Below are positions 18,251 to 26,535 of a stretch of 64,000 nucleotides of DNA, piece by piece. The stretch is taken from positions 496,001-560,000 of the forward strand of contig NZ_AP024323.1 in NCBI RefSeq assembly GCF_018408855.1, written 5' to 3'. The notes below the pieces were generated by a model that had not been told where the DNA came from, did no database searches, and saw only the letters and a program-made list of their open reading frames with translations. How positions within the stretch are numbered: the stretch's first letter is position 1; every line of letters begins with the position of its first letter. Made by a program: the position numbers and the translations under genes. Origin of the DNA: Caballeronia sp. NK8 (lineage in GTDB: Bacteria > Pseudomonadota > Gammaproteobacteria > Burkholderiales > Burkholderiaceae).

Positions 18251-18545
18251 GTGATGCTCCTGTAGGCCGCGCGAGGACGACCCCATCCTCGGGCGGCGCG
18301 GGTGGCCGGTGTTCGGTGCCGTGTCGGCGGGTGTGATGCCGGGATTCGTCTGTTCATGCGGCTCTCGGGCGCGCCGAAAGGCATGAAAGATCAAAAGGAC
18401 GCTAGCGGCCTTTATACCGCATCCCGATATTTTCCATGATGTCGCGCCCTGACCGGAAAAAGCGCGGCCGGGGCGCGCGGCGGGCGGGCCTCATTCTCGC
18501 GATTTGCGCCATCAAGTCAAGGCGCGTCGGGCCTTCGGGCGTGTT

Positions 18546-19031
18546 TCAGGCCTTGTAGCCGATCTTGCGCAGCAGGTCGTGGCGCCACTTCACGTCCTCG
18601 GCCGTTTCGACGCCGAGCGGCGGCAGGCCATCCACCACGCCGACGATCCCGCGCCCCTGATCCGTCTGCGCGACGAGCACTTGGGTCGGATTGGCGGTCG
18701 CGCAGAAGATGCGGCAGACCTCCGGCACGGCCTTGACGGTATTGAGCACGTTCACGGGAAAGAAGCCATCGCCGAGCACGATGATGAAGCTGTGCCCCGC
18801 GCCGATGTTCTGCGCATTGCGCGCGGCCAGCTCGACGAGCCCGTCCTCCGTGCCCGAGGTGCGCACGAGCCGCTTGCCCGACGCCTCGCAGAACGCGAGC
18901 CCGAAGCGGATGCCCGGCACCGCGCCGACGAGCGCCTCGTGCAGATCCTCGACGGTCTTGATGAAATGCGACTGGCCGAGGATGAAGTTGGTGTCCTCGG
19001 GCTTGTCGATGGCGATGGCGAGCAGTTCCAT
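18546..19031 (-). CDS. Adenosine-specific kinase family protein
   Basis: This 161-residue protein matches the small 'adenosine-specific kinase' family (PF04008). Recognisable segments are MELLAIAIDKPEDTNFILGQ, GIRFGLAFCEASGKRLVR and RIFCATANPTQVLVAQTDQG. Biochemical support for the name is limited in the literature I know, so the reaction should be treated as tentative. GGAG precedes the ATG. It lies 45 bp after nasS on the same strand, so it may share the cobA-nasT-nasS transcript, although no link to nitrate is known. Confidence 0.78.
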   Translation of the reverse strand: MELLAIAIDKPEDTNFILGQSHFIKTVEDLHEALVGAVPGIRFGLAFCEASGKRLVRTSGTEDGLVELAARNAQNIGAGHSFIIVLGDGFFPVNVLNTVKAVPEVCRIFCATANPTQVLVAQTDQGRGIVGVVDGLPPLGVETAEDVKWRHDLLRKIGYKA

Positions 19032-19076
19032 GGTGGATCTCCGGTGCGCCCTGGAGATTTCATGGTAGGCGCTTTT

Positions 19077-20207
19077 CTACGCGCGCATGTCGAACCCCGC
19101 GAGATACCTCGCCCCATCGCCGCCGTCCCACACGCGGCCGTCGCAGAAAGTCGCGGCGGCCCGTTCGTCCGGCAGCGCGACGCCCGCCGCCCGCGCCGCC
19201 TCGCGATAAAGCGCGGTCTGGTTGACGCTCGCCGCAATCGCCGTATCGTCGATATCGGCATCGAGCATGCCCCAGCGCCGGTACTGCGTGATGAACCATA
19301 GCCCGTCCGACACGCGCGGATAGTTGACCGCGCCGCCATCGAAGAAGCGCACCGGCAATGCACGCGCATCGCCGCCGTTCGCTGCGACGAGGCGCGGCTC
19401 GATCAGCCCGCGCGGCACGCCGAGCAGTTCCGGCGCGGCCAATGCCTCCGCGACTTCCGCACGATGCGCGCCCGCATCGAGCCATGCGCACGCGTCGAGC
19501 ATCGTCTGCACGAGCGCGCGCGCCGTGTTCGGATAGAGCGCCGCGAAATCGCGCCGGCACGCGAGCACCTTCTCCGGATGATCCGGCCAGATCTCGCTCG
19601 TATAGGCGACCGTCCTGCCCGCGCCGCGCGCTTCAGCCACCGCGTGCCACGGCTCGCCCGCGCAGAAGCCGTCGAGCGCGCCTTCGACGAGCGCATCGGC
19701 CATGCGCGGCGGCGGAATCACGATGCTCTGCACGTCGCGCAACGGATGCACGCCGTGCGCCGCGAGCCAGTAGTACAGCCACATCGCGTGCGTGCCGGTC
19801 GGAAAGGTCTGCGCGATGACAGGCGGCCGCCCGAGCGAACGCAGCGCCTCTTTCACGCTCACGCCGCGTTCGACCGCATCGGCGAGCGGACGCGACAGCG
19901 TGATCGCCTGGCCGTTGCGGTTCAGCACCATCAGCACGCCCATATCCGCCTGCGGCCCGCCGATGCCGAGTTGCACGCCATACACGAGCCCATAGAGCGC
20001 GTGCGCGGCGTCGATTTCGCCGGACAGCAGCTTGTCGCGCACGGCCGCCCACGACGGCTGTCGACACAATTCGATAGTGATGCCGTGGCGTGCGCCGAGA
20101 TTGCGCAGCGCGGCGACGGCGAGCGGCGCGGCATCGGACAGGGCGACGAAGCCGAGCCGCAGATGCGTGCGTTCGGGTGCGGGAAGAGTCGTGTCGGGGG
20201 AGTTCAT
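19077..20207 (-). CDS. nasS: NasS, cytosolic nitrate/nitrite sensor (NrtA-like)
   Basis: This 376-residue protein belongs to the CmpA/NrtA periplasmic-binding family (LRLGFVALSDAAPLAVAAL, GFCAGEPWHAVAEA) but has no signal peptide or lipobox, and no ABC permease or ATPase genes accompany it. It sits 13 bp after a NasT-like ANTAR gene and beside nitrate assimilation genes, which is the hallmark of NasS. In characterised systems NasS binds NasT without nitrate or nitrite and releases it when the ligand binds. Conserved ligand-pocket residues cannot be checked here. A stand-alone transport protein is the unlikely alternative. Confidence 0.86.
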   Translation of the reverse strand: MNSPDTTLPAPERTHLRLGFVALSDAAPLAVAALRNLGARHGITIELCRQPSWAAVRDKLLSGEIDAAHALYGLVYGVQLGIGGPQADMGVLMVLNRNGQAITLSRPLADAVERGVSVKEALRSLGRPPVIAQTFPTGTHAMWLYYWLAAHGVHPLRDVQSIVIPPPRMADALVEGALDGFCAGEPWHAVAEARGAGRTVAYTSEIWPDHPEKVLACRRDFAALYPNTARALVQTMLDACAWLDAGAHRAEVAEALAAPELLGVPRGLIEPRLVAANGGDARALPVRFFDGGAVNYPRVSDGLWFITQYRRWGMLDADIDDTAIAASVNQTALYREAARAAGVALPDERAAATFCDGRVWDGGDGARYLAGFDMRA

Positions 20208-20220
20208 GGGTATCGTGGCG

Positions 20221-20814
20221 CTAAAACAGATCGGACAGCGCGAGCAGTTGACGCGCGATCTCCGCGACCTTCACGCCCTGATCCATCGCGCGCTTGCGAA
20301 GCGCAGCATAGGCTTCGTTTTCGGACATGCCGCGCTTGTCCATCAACAGGCGTTTCGCGCGGTCGATGACCTTGCGCTGCTCCAGCTCATCCTCGACCTT
20401 CGCGAGACGCTGACGCAACTGCGCTTCATGCGCGAAACGCGCGAGCGCGACTTCGATGATCGGCGCGAGACGCGCCGGCGCGAGCCCTTCGACGGAATAC
20501 GCGGTCACGCCCGCGCCGACCGCCGCGCGGATTAACTGCTGGTCGGCGTCGTTGCTGAACATCAGCACGGGACGCGGCGCGGCCTTGTTCATCACGGCGA
20601 GTTGTTCGAGCGTATCGCGCGAGGGCGATTCGGTATCGATGATGACGACATCGGGTTTCTGGCTCTCAACCGCCGCGTGCAACGCCGAAGGCGCGGCCAC
20701 TTCAGCGAGCATTTCATAGCCCATGCGCGCGAGTTGTTCGCGCAAATCGCCGATGGGCTTGTCGGTATCGGTAACGAGGAGAACGCGCAGCATGCGGGCA
20801 GCGGAAGAGGTCAT
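20221..20814 (-). CDS. nasT: NasT, ANTAR-domain antiterminator
   Basis: This 197-residue regulator has a receiver-like domain (MLRVLLVTDTDKPIGDL; Asp in VVIIDTESPSRDTLEQ) followed by an ANTAR domain (about residues 130-190: QRKVIDRAKRLLMDKRGMSE, EAYAALRKRAMDQGVKVAEI). The receiver is atypical: the TDTD pair is partly conserved and the Lys site reads AYSVEGLAP, so phosphorylation is unlikely; NasT proteins are usually controlled by NasS instead. ANTAR binds paired hexaloop RNA hairpins, and such a leader precedes narK at 22157-22280. A start at 20793 (MLRVLL) is equally plausible. The order is cobA-nasT-nasS. Confidence 0.9.
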   Translation of the reverse strand: MTSSAARMLRVLLVTDTDKPIGDLREQLARMGYEMLAEVAAPSALHAAVESQKPDVVIIDTESPSRDTLEQLAVMNKAAPRPVLMFSNDADQQLIRAAVGAGVTAYSVEGLAPARLAPIIEVALARFAHEAQLRQRLAKVEDELEQRKVIDRAKRLLMDKRGMSENEAYAALRKRAMDQGVKVAEIARQLLALSDLF

Positions 20815-20886
20815 GCGAAGAACGGCACAAGCGGCGGATACGACGTTAACGACTTTAGCGCGCCGCCTGCCGTTTGAGAACCTGCT

Positions 20887-21654
20887 TCACGCGGCATGGG
20901 CCAGACCTTCGGCGCTTGCTGCGCGCGCCGTGAATTCAGCCGCTTCGCCGATCGCGCCGCCGATGAGAATCACCGCCGGACTGCCGAGACCCGCCGCGAT
21001 AGCTTCTTCGGCGAGCCTGTCGAGCGTCGTGACGAGCCGCTTTTCCTGCGACGATCCCGCGTTCTGCACGACGGCCGCGGGCGTGCTCGCGGGCAACGCT
21101 TCGAGCAGCGCCGCCTTGAGACTCGCGATGCGGCTCATGCCCATATAGATCGCGAGCGTGGTTCCCGTGGCGGCGAGCGCGGCCCAATCCGGCTGACTGT
21201 GATCCTGCATGTGCGCGGTGACGAAGGTCACGCCCTGGCAATGATCGCGATGCGTGAGCGAGATGCCGAGTCCGGCCGCCGCCGCGAATCCCGACGACAC
21301 GCCATTGATGATGTCGACCGTAATATGCGCTTCACGCAATGCGGCGATCTCTTCGCCCGCGCGGCCGAACAGCAGCGCATCGCCGCCCTTCACGCGCACG
21401 ACGTGCAGTCCCTTCTTCGCATAACGCTGCATGAGGCGCTGAATGAACGCCTGCGGCGTCGACTTGCAGCCGCCGCGCTTGCCGACGCGGATCACGCGCG
21501 CATGCGGCGCAAGCGTGACGATCCCGGCGTTGGCGAGATCGTCGACGAGCAGGATGTCGGCGGCGGCGAGCGCCTTCGCGGCGCGCAGGGTCAGCAGATC
21601 CAGATCGCCGGGGCCAGCGCTCAACAGGGTGACTTTGCCTTTGATGGTGCTCAT
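20887..21654 (-). CDS. cobA: Uroporphyrinogen-III C-methyltransferase
   Basis: This 255-residue enzyme has the SUMT signature: LLSAGPGDLDLLTLRAAKAL, VRVKGGDALLFGRAGEE and the AIYMGMSRI region. It uses SAM to methylate uroporphyrinogen III twice, making precorrin-2 for siroheme. It lacks the CysG dehydrogenase/ferrochelatase domain. Siroheme is the cofactor of NirB in the divergent operon, which explains its location. AGGAAG precedes the ATG. A sigma-54-like element lies about 160 bp upstream. nasT follows after 72 bp. Confidence 0.92.
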   Translation of the reverse strand: MSTIKGKVTLLSAGPGDLDLLTLRAAKALAAADILLVDDLANAGIVTLAPHARVIRVGKRGGCKSTPQAFIQRLMQRYAKKGLHVVRVKGGDALLFGRAGEEIAALREAHITVDIINGVSSGFAAAAGLGISLTHRDHCQGVTFVTAHMQDHSQPDWAALAATGTTLAIYMGMSRIASLKAALLEALPASTPAAVVQNAGSSQEKRLVTTLDRLAEEAIAAGLGSPAVILIGGAIGEAAEFTARAASAEGLAHAA

Positions 21655-21745
21655 CGTTGCTTCCTGAGTCCGTGCGTACTTGCGTATGTGAGGCGCATCG
21701 GCGCGGCAAACGCCGATAGCGTCCGCTCGTGTCGTTGCACGATGG

Positions 21746-21759
21746 GGACGCCTTTGTCC
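21746..21759 (-). promoter_or_regulatory. Possible ANTAR hexaloop hairpin in the cobA leader
   Basis: Read leftward, GGAC-AAAGGC-GTCC is a 4-bp stem with a 6-nt loop having A at position 1 and G at position 4, the ANTAR loop rule. It closely resembles the second narK hairpin (GGAC-AACGGC-GTCC). A weaker wobble-paired hairpin with loop AACGGC lies at 21785-21798. No T-tract follows, so a terminator is not evident. Confidence 0.3.
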
Positions 21760-21814
21760 TTGCTCTTCTGAATGGATGTGCCGTGAACGCCGTTGCCCGC
21801 AGCGCTTGCATCAA

Positions 21815-21830
21815 TGCAATAAGCGGGCCA
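21815..21830 (-). promoter_or_regulatory. Sigma-54-like promoter for cobA-nasTS
   Basis: Read leftward the sequence is TGGCCCG-CTTA-TTGCA, matching TGGCACG-N4-TTGCA with one core change and exact GG-N10-GC spacing. Predicted transcription start is near 21804, giving a ~150-nt leader before cobA. Confidence 0.55.
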
Positions 21831-21894
21831 TTGCGATGGAACGAGGCTGCGACGCGATTCATCGCACTGTCGTTGTGCGCGGGGCGCACACGCG

Positions 21895-21909
21895 GCACCG
21901 CTTCGGCGC
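21895..21909. promoter_or_regulatory. NtrC-like dyad upstream of cobA
   Basis: GCACC-GCTTC-GGCGC matches the NtrC dyad GCACC-N5-GGTGC at 9 of 10 positions. Its centre is about 98 bp upstream of the predicted cobA start, a usual enhancer distance. Confidence 0.4.
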
Positions 21910-21993
21910 GCATGTGCTTCCTTCGAGTGAACGCACTGGCTAACCGGATGGTACAAAAATCATCCGGCCCGCATTGAATGTCGATGCACGCTC

Positions 21994-22029
21994 GCACGGC
22001 ATCAGTGCTGCGTCGCACCATCCCTGTGC
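21994..22029. promoter_or_regulatory. Tandem NtrC-like dyads upstream of narK
   Basis: Two dyads, GCACG-GCATC-AGTGC (21994-22008) and GCACC-ATCCC-TGTGC (22015-22029), resemble GCACC-N5-GGTGC. They are offset by 21 bp, two helical turns, and lie about 135-156 bp upstream of the predicted narK transcription start. Chance matches are possible in GC-rich DNA. Confidence 0.42.
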
Positions 22030-22130
22030 CCGTCTGCATCGAAACGCGCCGCCGCATGACGGTGCGCGCGCGTTGCACGCATCCCGTCGAGCCTTTGCCA
22101 GCATGCCTTTTCCGGCCGAATCATCACGCA

Positions 22131-22145
22131 TGGCATAGCCCTTGC
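22131..22145 (+). promoter_or_regulatory. Sigma-54-like promoter for narK-nir-nas operon
   Basis: TGGCATA-GCCC-TTGC fits the -24/-12 consensus, with exactly ten bases between GG (22132-22133) and GC (22144-22145). The predicted start at about 22157 falls four bases before the first ANTAR hairpin, which supports the assignment. Confidence 0.6.
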
Positions 22146-22156
22146 CTTAAGACTTG

Positions 22157-22280
22157 CCATCGGATCAACGGCGATCCGTCCTGAATACAGCGCCCGGCAG
22201 GTTGCAGCCATGCGGGCATCGGACAACGGCGTCCCCCGCATTCGGCCAACCGGTCGAATGCGCGGGACGCCTTTCTTTTT
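22157..22280 (+). promoter_or_regulatory. NasT-responsive ANTAR antitermination leader of narK
   Basis: Hairpin P1 (22161-22178) is CGGATC-AACGGC-GATCCG: a perfect 6-bp stem with a hexaloop having A1 and G4. Hairpin P2 (22212-22239) has the same AACGGC loop on GGAC/GTCC, with an outer GCGGG/CCCGC stem across a 4-nt bulge. The 3' side of P2 is also the 5' arm of the terminator at 22228-22280, so the two cannot form together. ANTAR proteins stabilise this type of paired hairpin to prevent termination. The P1-P2 linker is longer than usual and may fold itself (GCCCG/CGGGC). NasT is encoded next door. Confidence 0.82.
22228..22280 (+). terminator. Conditional intrinsic terminator in the narK leader
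   Basis: The 17-nt arms 22228-22244 and 22255-22271 pair with a single mismatch around a 10-nt loop. They are followed by TTTCTTTTT and end 12 bases before the narK start codon. This position, upstream of an expressed operon, implies regulated read-through. Confidence 0.85.
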
Positions 22281-22292
22281 GGCGGAAAGACG

Positions 22293-23618
22293 ATGGACAA
22301 AGCCACCCGGATCGATCTCTTCAGCATGCGCAGCGCGCCGATGCGCGCCTTCCATCTCACGTGGATGGCGTTCTTCGTGTGCTTCTTCGCGTGGTTCGCC
22401 TGCGCGCCGCTGATGCCGCTCATCAAGCGCGAATACGGACTCACGGCGGACCAGGTCGCCAACATCAACATCGCCGCAGTGGCCGTGACGATTCTCGTGC
22501 GTCTGGTCGTCGGTCCGATGTGCGATCGCTTCGGCCCGCGCAAGGTGTACAGCGCGCTGCTGCTCGCGGGCGCCGTGCCGGTGCTCGGCGCGGCGCTGTC
22601 GACGGGCTACGACAGCTTCCTGTGGTGCCGTCTCGCGATCGGCGCGATCGGCGCGAGCTTCGTCATCACGCAGTACCACACCTCGGTGATGTTCGCGCCG
22701 AACGTCGTCGGCACCGCGAATGCGACGACGGCCGGCTGGGGCAATGCGGGCGCGGGCGCGGCGCAGGCGATCATTCCGCTGCTGGTCGCGGCGGCGATCG
22801 CGCTCGGCGCCGGTGAAGCATCGGCATGGCGCGTCGCGCTGATCGTGCCGGGCCTCGCGATGCCGGTGATGGCCTTCTTCTACTGGCGCTACACGCAGGA
22901 CTGCCCGCAAGGCGACTTCGCGACGCTGCGCCGCGCCGGCATCGCGATCGACGGCGGCAAGAAGGGTGGCTGGCAGAGCTTCGTGACCGCGTGCTCGAAC
23001 TATCGCGTGTGGATGCTGTTCGTGACGTATGGCGCGTGCTTCGGCGTGGAAGTGTTCATCCACAACATGGCGGCGATCTACTACGTCGATCACTTCAGTC
23101 TCACGCTCGGTCAGGCGGGCATGGCGGCGGGCAGCTTCGGCCTGCTCGCGCTGTTCGCCCGTGCGCTCGGCGGCTGGCTCTCCGACAAAGCCGCCGCCAA
23201 GAAGGGCCTCGATGTCCGCGCGACGCTGCTGTTTGCGCTGATCGCGGGCGAAGGCATCGGCCTCTATGCGTTCGCGCATGCGCCGAGCGTCGTGCTCGCC
23301 ATCGTTTCGATGCTCGTCTTCGGTCTCTTCACGCACATGGCGTGCGGCGCGACCTACGCGCTCGTGCCGTTCATCGACCGCAAGGCGCTCGGCGGCGTCG
23401 CCGGTGTGATCGGCGCGGGCGGCAATGTCGGCGCGGTCGCGGCGGGTTTCCTGATGAAGGGTCTCGGCAACGCGCAGGCGACGCTCTCGATGCTCGGCGT
23501 GGTCGTCGCGGGCACGGCGCTGTGCGCGCTCGCGGTGCGCTTCTCGCCCGAACACAAGGCACGCGAAGCCGCGCTGCGCGAAAGCGCGCTCGCAGCCAAC
23601 AACGTCGTTGCAAACTAA
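22293..23618 (+). CDS. narK: NarK-type nitrate/nitrite MFS transporter
   Basis: This 441-residue inner-membrane protein has about 12 membrane helices. It carries both nitrate signature motifs of the NarK/NRT2 family: WGNAGAGAAQAIIPLL in helix 5 and GAGGNVGAVAAGFLMK in helix 11. It also has the MFS loop motif RLVVGPMCDRFGPRKVYSAL. As the first gene of the assimilatory operon, it most likely imports nitrate, since no NrtBCD-type ABC system is present. GGAAAGA precedes the ATG. Expression should depend on sigma-54 and NasT read-through of the leader. Confidence 0.92.
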   Translation: MDKATRIDLFSMRSAPMRAFHLTWMAFFVCFFAWFACAPLMPLIKREYGLTADQVANINIAAVAVTILVRLVVGPMCDRFGPRKVYSALLLAGAVPVLGAALSTGYDSFLWCRLAIGAIGASFVITQYHTSVMFAPNVVGTANATTAGWGNAGAGAAQAIIPLLVAAAIALGAGEASAWRVALIVPGLAMPVMAFFYWRYTQDCPQGDFATLRRAGIAIDGGKKGGWQSFVTACSNYRVWMLFVTYGACFGVEVFIHNMAAIYYVDHFSLTLGQAGMAAGSFGLLALFARALGGWLSDKAAAKKGLDVRATLLFALIAGEGIGLYAFAHAPSVVLAIVSMLVFGLFTHMACGATYALVPFIDRKALGGVAGVIGAGGNVGAVAAGFLMKGLGNAQATLSMLGVVVAGTALCALAVRFSPEHKAREAALRESALAANNVVAN

Positions 23619-23631
23619 AAAGGTCCCTGAC

Positions 23632-26172
23632 ATGAAAATCGTCGTCATCGGCCACGGCATGGTCGGCCACAAGTTCCTTGAATGTCTCGCCGAGCGTGGC
23701 CATTCATCGCTCGAAGTGACGGTGCTGTGCGAAGAACCGCGCGCCGCATACGACCGCGTGCATCTGACCGAATTCTTCAGCGGCAAGAGCGCGGATGATC
23801 TTTCGCTCGTCGAAGCGGGATTCTTCGAGCGTTCGGGCTATGCGCTGAAGCTGAACGCGCGCGCGGTGGCGATCGATCGCACGGCGCGCACGGTGAGCGC
23901 ATCGAACGGCGATGTGCTCGCGTACGACAGGCTCGTGCTCGCGACCGGTTCATACCCGTTCGTGCCGCCGGTCGAGGGCCGCGATCGCGATGGCTGCTTC
24001 GTGTATCGCACGATCGAAGACCTCGAAGCGATGCAGTCGTTCGGCGCGCGTGCGAAGACGGGCACGGTGGTCGGCGGCGGTCTGCTCGGTCTCGAAGCGG
24101 CGAAGGCGCTGCGCGATCTCGGCCTCGAAACGCATGTGGTGGAGTTCGCGCCGCGCCTGATGGCCGTGCAGGTCGATGACGGCGGCGGGCGCGTGCTGCG
24201 CGGCAAGATCGAGGAACTCGGCGTCACGGTGCATACGGGCAAGAACACGCTTGCGATCGTCGAAGGCGAAGGCGCGGTCAACCGCATGAATTTCGCCGAC
24301 GACACGCATCTCGACACCGACATGATCGTGTTCTCCGCGGGCATCCGTCCGCGCGACGACATCGCGCGTGCTGCGGGACTCGAGATCGGCGCGCGCGGCG
24401 GCATCGTGATCGACGACACCTGCCGCACGAGCGATGCCGATATCTTCGCGATCGGCGAATGCGCGTTGTGGAAGGGCCAGTTGTTCGGTCTCGTCGCGCC
24501 GGGTTACGACATGGCGCGCATCGTCGCGAAGCAGATCATCGGCGAGGAAGCCGCTTTCGCGGGCGCCGACATGAGCACGAAGCTCAAGCTGATGGGCGTC
24601 GATGTCGCGAGTATCGGCGACGCGCACGGCAAGACGCCGGGCAGCCGCACGTATCAGTACAGCGACGAGCGCAAGCAGGTCTACAAGAAGATCGTCGTGT
24701 CCGATTGCGGCAAGTTTCTGCTGGGCAGCGTCATGGTCGGCGATGCGACCGAATACGGCACGCTCCTGCAGATGATGCTCAACAGGATCGAGTTGCCCGA
24801 AGCGCCCGAGTTTCTGATCCTGCCTTCGAGCGATGGCAAGGCCAAACCCGCGCTCGGCGTCGAGGCATTGCCCGATGGCGCGCAGATCTGCTCATGCAAC
24901 AACGTGAGCAAGGCGGAAATCTGCGCGGCCGTGTGCGCGGGCGCGACGAGCATCGGCGCGATCAAGTCGTCGTGCAAGGCGGGCGCGTCGTGTGGCGGCT
25001 GCGTGCCGCTCGTCACGCAAGTGATGAAGTCGGAGATGAAGCGGCAAGGTCTCGCGGTGAACAATCATCTGTGCGAGCACTTCCCGTATTCGCGTCAGGA
25101 GCTGTATCACATCGCGCGCGTGGAAGGGCATCGCACGTTCGGGACGCTGCTCGCGAAGCATGGCAAGGGACGCGGCTGCGATATCTGCAAGCCCGCCGTC
25201 GCGAGCATTCTCGCTTCGTGCTGGAACGAGTTCGTGCTGAAGAAGGAGCACGCGAGCCTGCAGGACTCGAACGATTACTACCTCGCGAACATTCAGCGTG
25301 ACGGCACGTATAGCGTCGTGCCGCGCATGCCGGGCGGCGAAGTCACACCCGATGGCCTGATCGCGGTCGGCCAGGTCGCGAAGAAGTACGGCCTCTATAC
25401 GAAGATCACCGGCGGCCAGCGTGTCGACATGTTCGGCGCGCGCGTCGAGCAATTGCCGTTCATCTGGGAAGAGCTCATCGCGGCGGGCTTCGAATCGGGT
25501 CATGCGTATGGCAAGGCGCTGCGCACGGTCAAATCGTGCGTCGGTTCTACGTGGTGCCGCTATGGCGTCGGCGATTCGGTCGGTCTCGCGATCGAACTGG
25601 AGAACCGCTACAAGGGCCTGCGCACGCCGCACAAGATCAAGTTCGGCGTATCGGGCTGCACGCGTGAATGCGCCGAAGCGCAAGGCAAGGACGTCGGCGT
25701 GATCGCGACGGAAAAGGGCTGGAACCTCTACGTGTGCGGCAACGGCGGCATGAAGCCGCGTCACGCCGAACTCATCGCATCCGATCTCGATCACGACACG
25801 CTGGTGCGCTATATCGACCGCTTTCTGATGTTCTATGTGCGCACGGCCGATCGCCTGCAACGCACGAGCGTGTGGCGCGACAACCTCGAAGGCGGCCTCG
25901 ATTATCTGATCGACGTGGTCATCAACGACAAGCTCGATATCGCCGTCGAACTCGAAGCGGAAATGCAGCTCGTCGTCGATACCTACGAAGACGAATGGAA
26001 GAAGGCCGTCACCGATCCGCACACGCGCAAGCGCTTCCGTCACTTCGTCAACAGCGATGCGGGCGACGCGAACGTGACCTTCGTCGAGGAGCGAGGTCAG
26101 ATCCGTCCCGCGACGGTCGAAGAACGCAAGTCGAAGCTCGCTGACATTCCCGTCATAGTCGAAACCGTCTGA
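23632..26172 (+). CDS. nirB: NAD(P)H nitrite reductase, large subunit
   Basis: This 846-residue protein has the full NirB plan. An FAD/NAD(P) reductase module spans residues 1-400 (IVVIGHGMVGHKFLE; VVGGGLLGLEAAKAL). A BFD-like [2Fe-2S] domain comes near 415-470 (CSCNNV, CKAGASCGGC), with a second Cys-rich stretch (RGCDICKPAV). The sulfite-reductase-like core has siroheme-[4Fe-4S] ligands in CVGSTWC and GCTRECAEAQGKD. It reduces nitrite to ammonium in the cytosol with NirD. The start at 23632, 13 bp after narK, begins the conserved MKIVVIG; an upstream in-frame start is rejected. Confidence 0.95.
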   Translation: MKIVVIGHGMVGHKFLECLAERGHSSLEVTVLCEEPRAAYDRVHLTEFFSGKSADDLSLVEAGFFERSGYALKLNARAVAIDRTARTVSASNGDVLAYDRLVLATGSYPFVPPVEGRDRDGCFVYRTIEDLEAMQSFGARAKTGTVVGGGLLGLEAAKALRDLGLETHVVEFAPRLMAVQVDDGGGRVLRGKIEELGVTVHTGKNTLAIVEGEGAVNRMNFADDTHLDTDMIVFSAGIRPRDDIARAAGLEIGARGGIVIDDTCRTSDADIFAIGECALWKGQLFGLVAPGYDMARIVAKQIIGEEAAFAGADMSTKLKLMGVDVASIGDAHGKTPGSRTYQYSDERKQVYKKIVVSDCGKFLLGSVMVGDATEYGTLLQMMLNRIELPEAPEFLILPSSDGKAKPALGVEALPDGAQICSCNNVSKAEICAAVCAGATSIGAIKSSCKAGASCGGCVPLVTQVMKSEMKRQGLAVNNHLCEHFPYSRQELYHIARVEGHRTFGTLLAKHGKGRGCDICKPAVASILASCWNEFVLKKEHASLQDSNDYYLANIQRDGTYSVVPRMPGGEVTPDGLIAVGQVAKKYGLYTKITGGQRVDMFGARVEQLPFIWEELIAAGFESGHAYGKALRTVKSCVGSTWCRYGVGDSVGLAIELENRYKGLRTPHKIKFGVSGCTRECAEAQGKDVGVIATEKGWNLYVCGNGGMKPRHAELIASDLDHDTLVRYIDRFLMFYVRTADRLQRTSVWRDNLEGGLDYLIDVVINDKLDIAVELEAEMQLVVDTYEDEWKKAVTDPHTRKRFRHFVNSDAGDANVTFVEERGQIRPATVEERKSKLADIPVIVETV

Positions 26173-26190
26173 ACCCTGGAGAAAAAGATC

Positions 26191-26535
26191 ATGAACGACC
26201 GCATCGAACAGGACTGGACCGCCGTGTGTGAACTCGACGATATCGTGCCGGATACGGGCGTCTGCGCGCTCGTGAAGGGCACGCAAGTCGCGGTGTTTCA
26301 TCTCGCGGGCGAAGACGAGACCGTGTATGCGATCGACAACTACGATCCGCATTCGCAGGCGGCGGTGCTGTCGCGCGGGATCGTCGGGAGTCTCGGAGAG
26401 CGCGTGGTCGTCGCATCGCCGATCTATAAACAGCACTTCGATCTGCGCACCGGCGAATGCCTCGAAACGCCGGAGCTTTCGGTGAGCGCGTATCGCGTGA
26501 AGGTCGCGGGCGGCAAGGTGTGGGTCGCCGCATGA
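26191..26535 (+). CDS. nirD: Nitrite reductase small subunit NirD
   Basis: This 114-residue protein has the Rieske-like fold of NirD (VCELDDIVPDTGVCALVKGT, VYAIDNYDPHSQAAVLSRGI). It lacks the paired Cys/His cluster ligands, as is normal for NirD, and is the structural partner of NirB. GGAG precedes the ATG. It lies 18 bp after nirB, and its stop overlaps the start of the next reductase gene (ATGA). Confidence 0.94.
   Translation: MNDRIEQDWTAVCELDDIVPDTGVCALVKGTQVAVFHLAGEDETVYAIDNYDPHSQAAVLSRGIVGSLGERVVVASPIYKQHFDLRTGECLETPELSVSAYRVKVAGGKVWVAA

Noticed and set aside
19077..20207. Considered as the binding protein of a nitrate ABC importer
   Set aside because: No signal peptide or lipobox and no permease/ATPase genes nearby; pairing with an ANTAR gene fits NasS.
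22002..23786. 594-codon minus-strand frame across the nas control region and narK
   Set aside because: Shadow of narK; it would also cross the terminator and sigma-54 elements. No motif is found.
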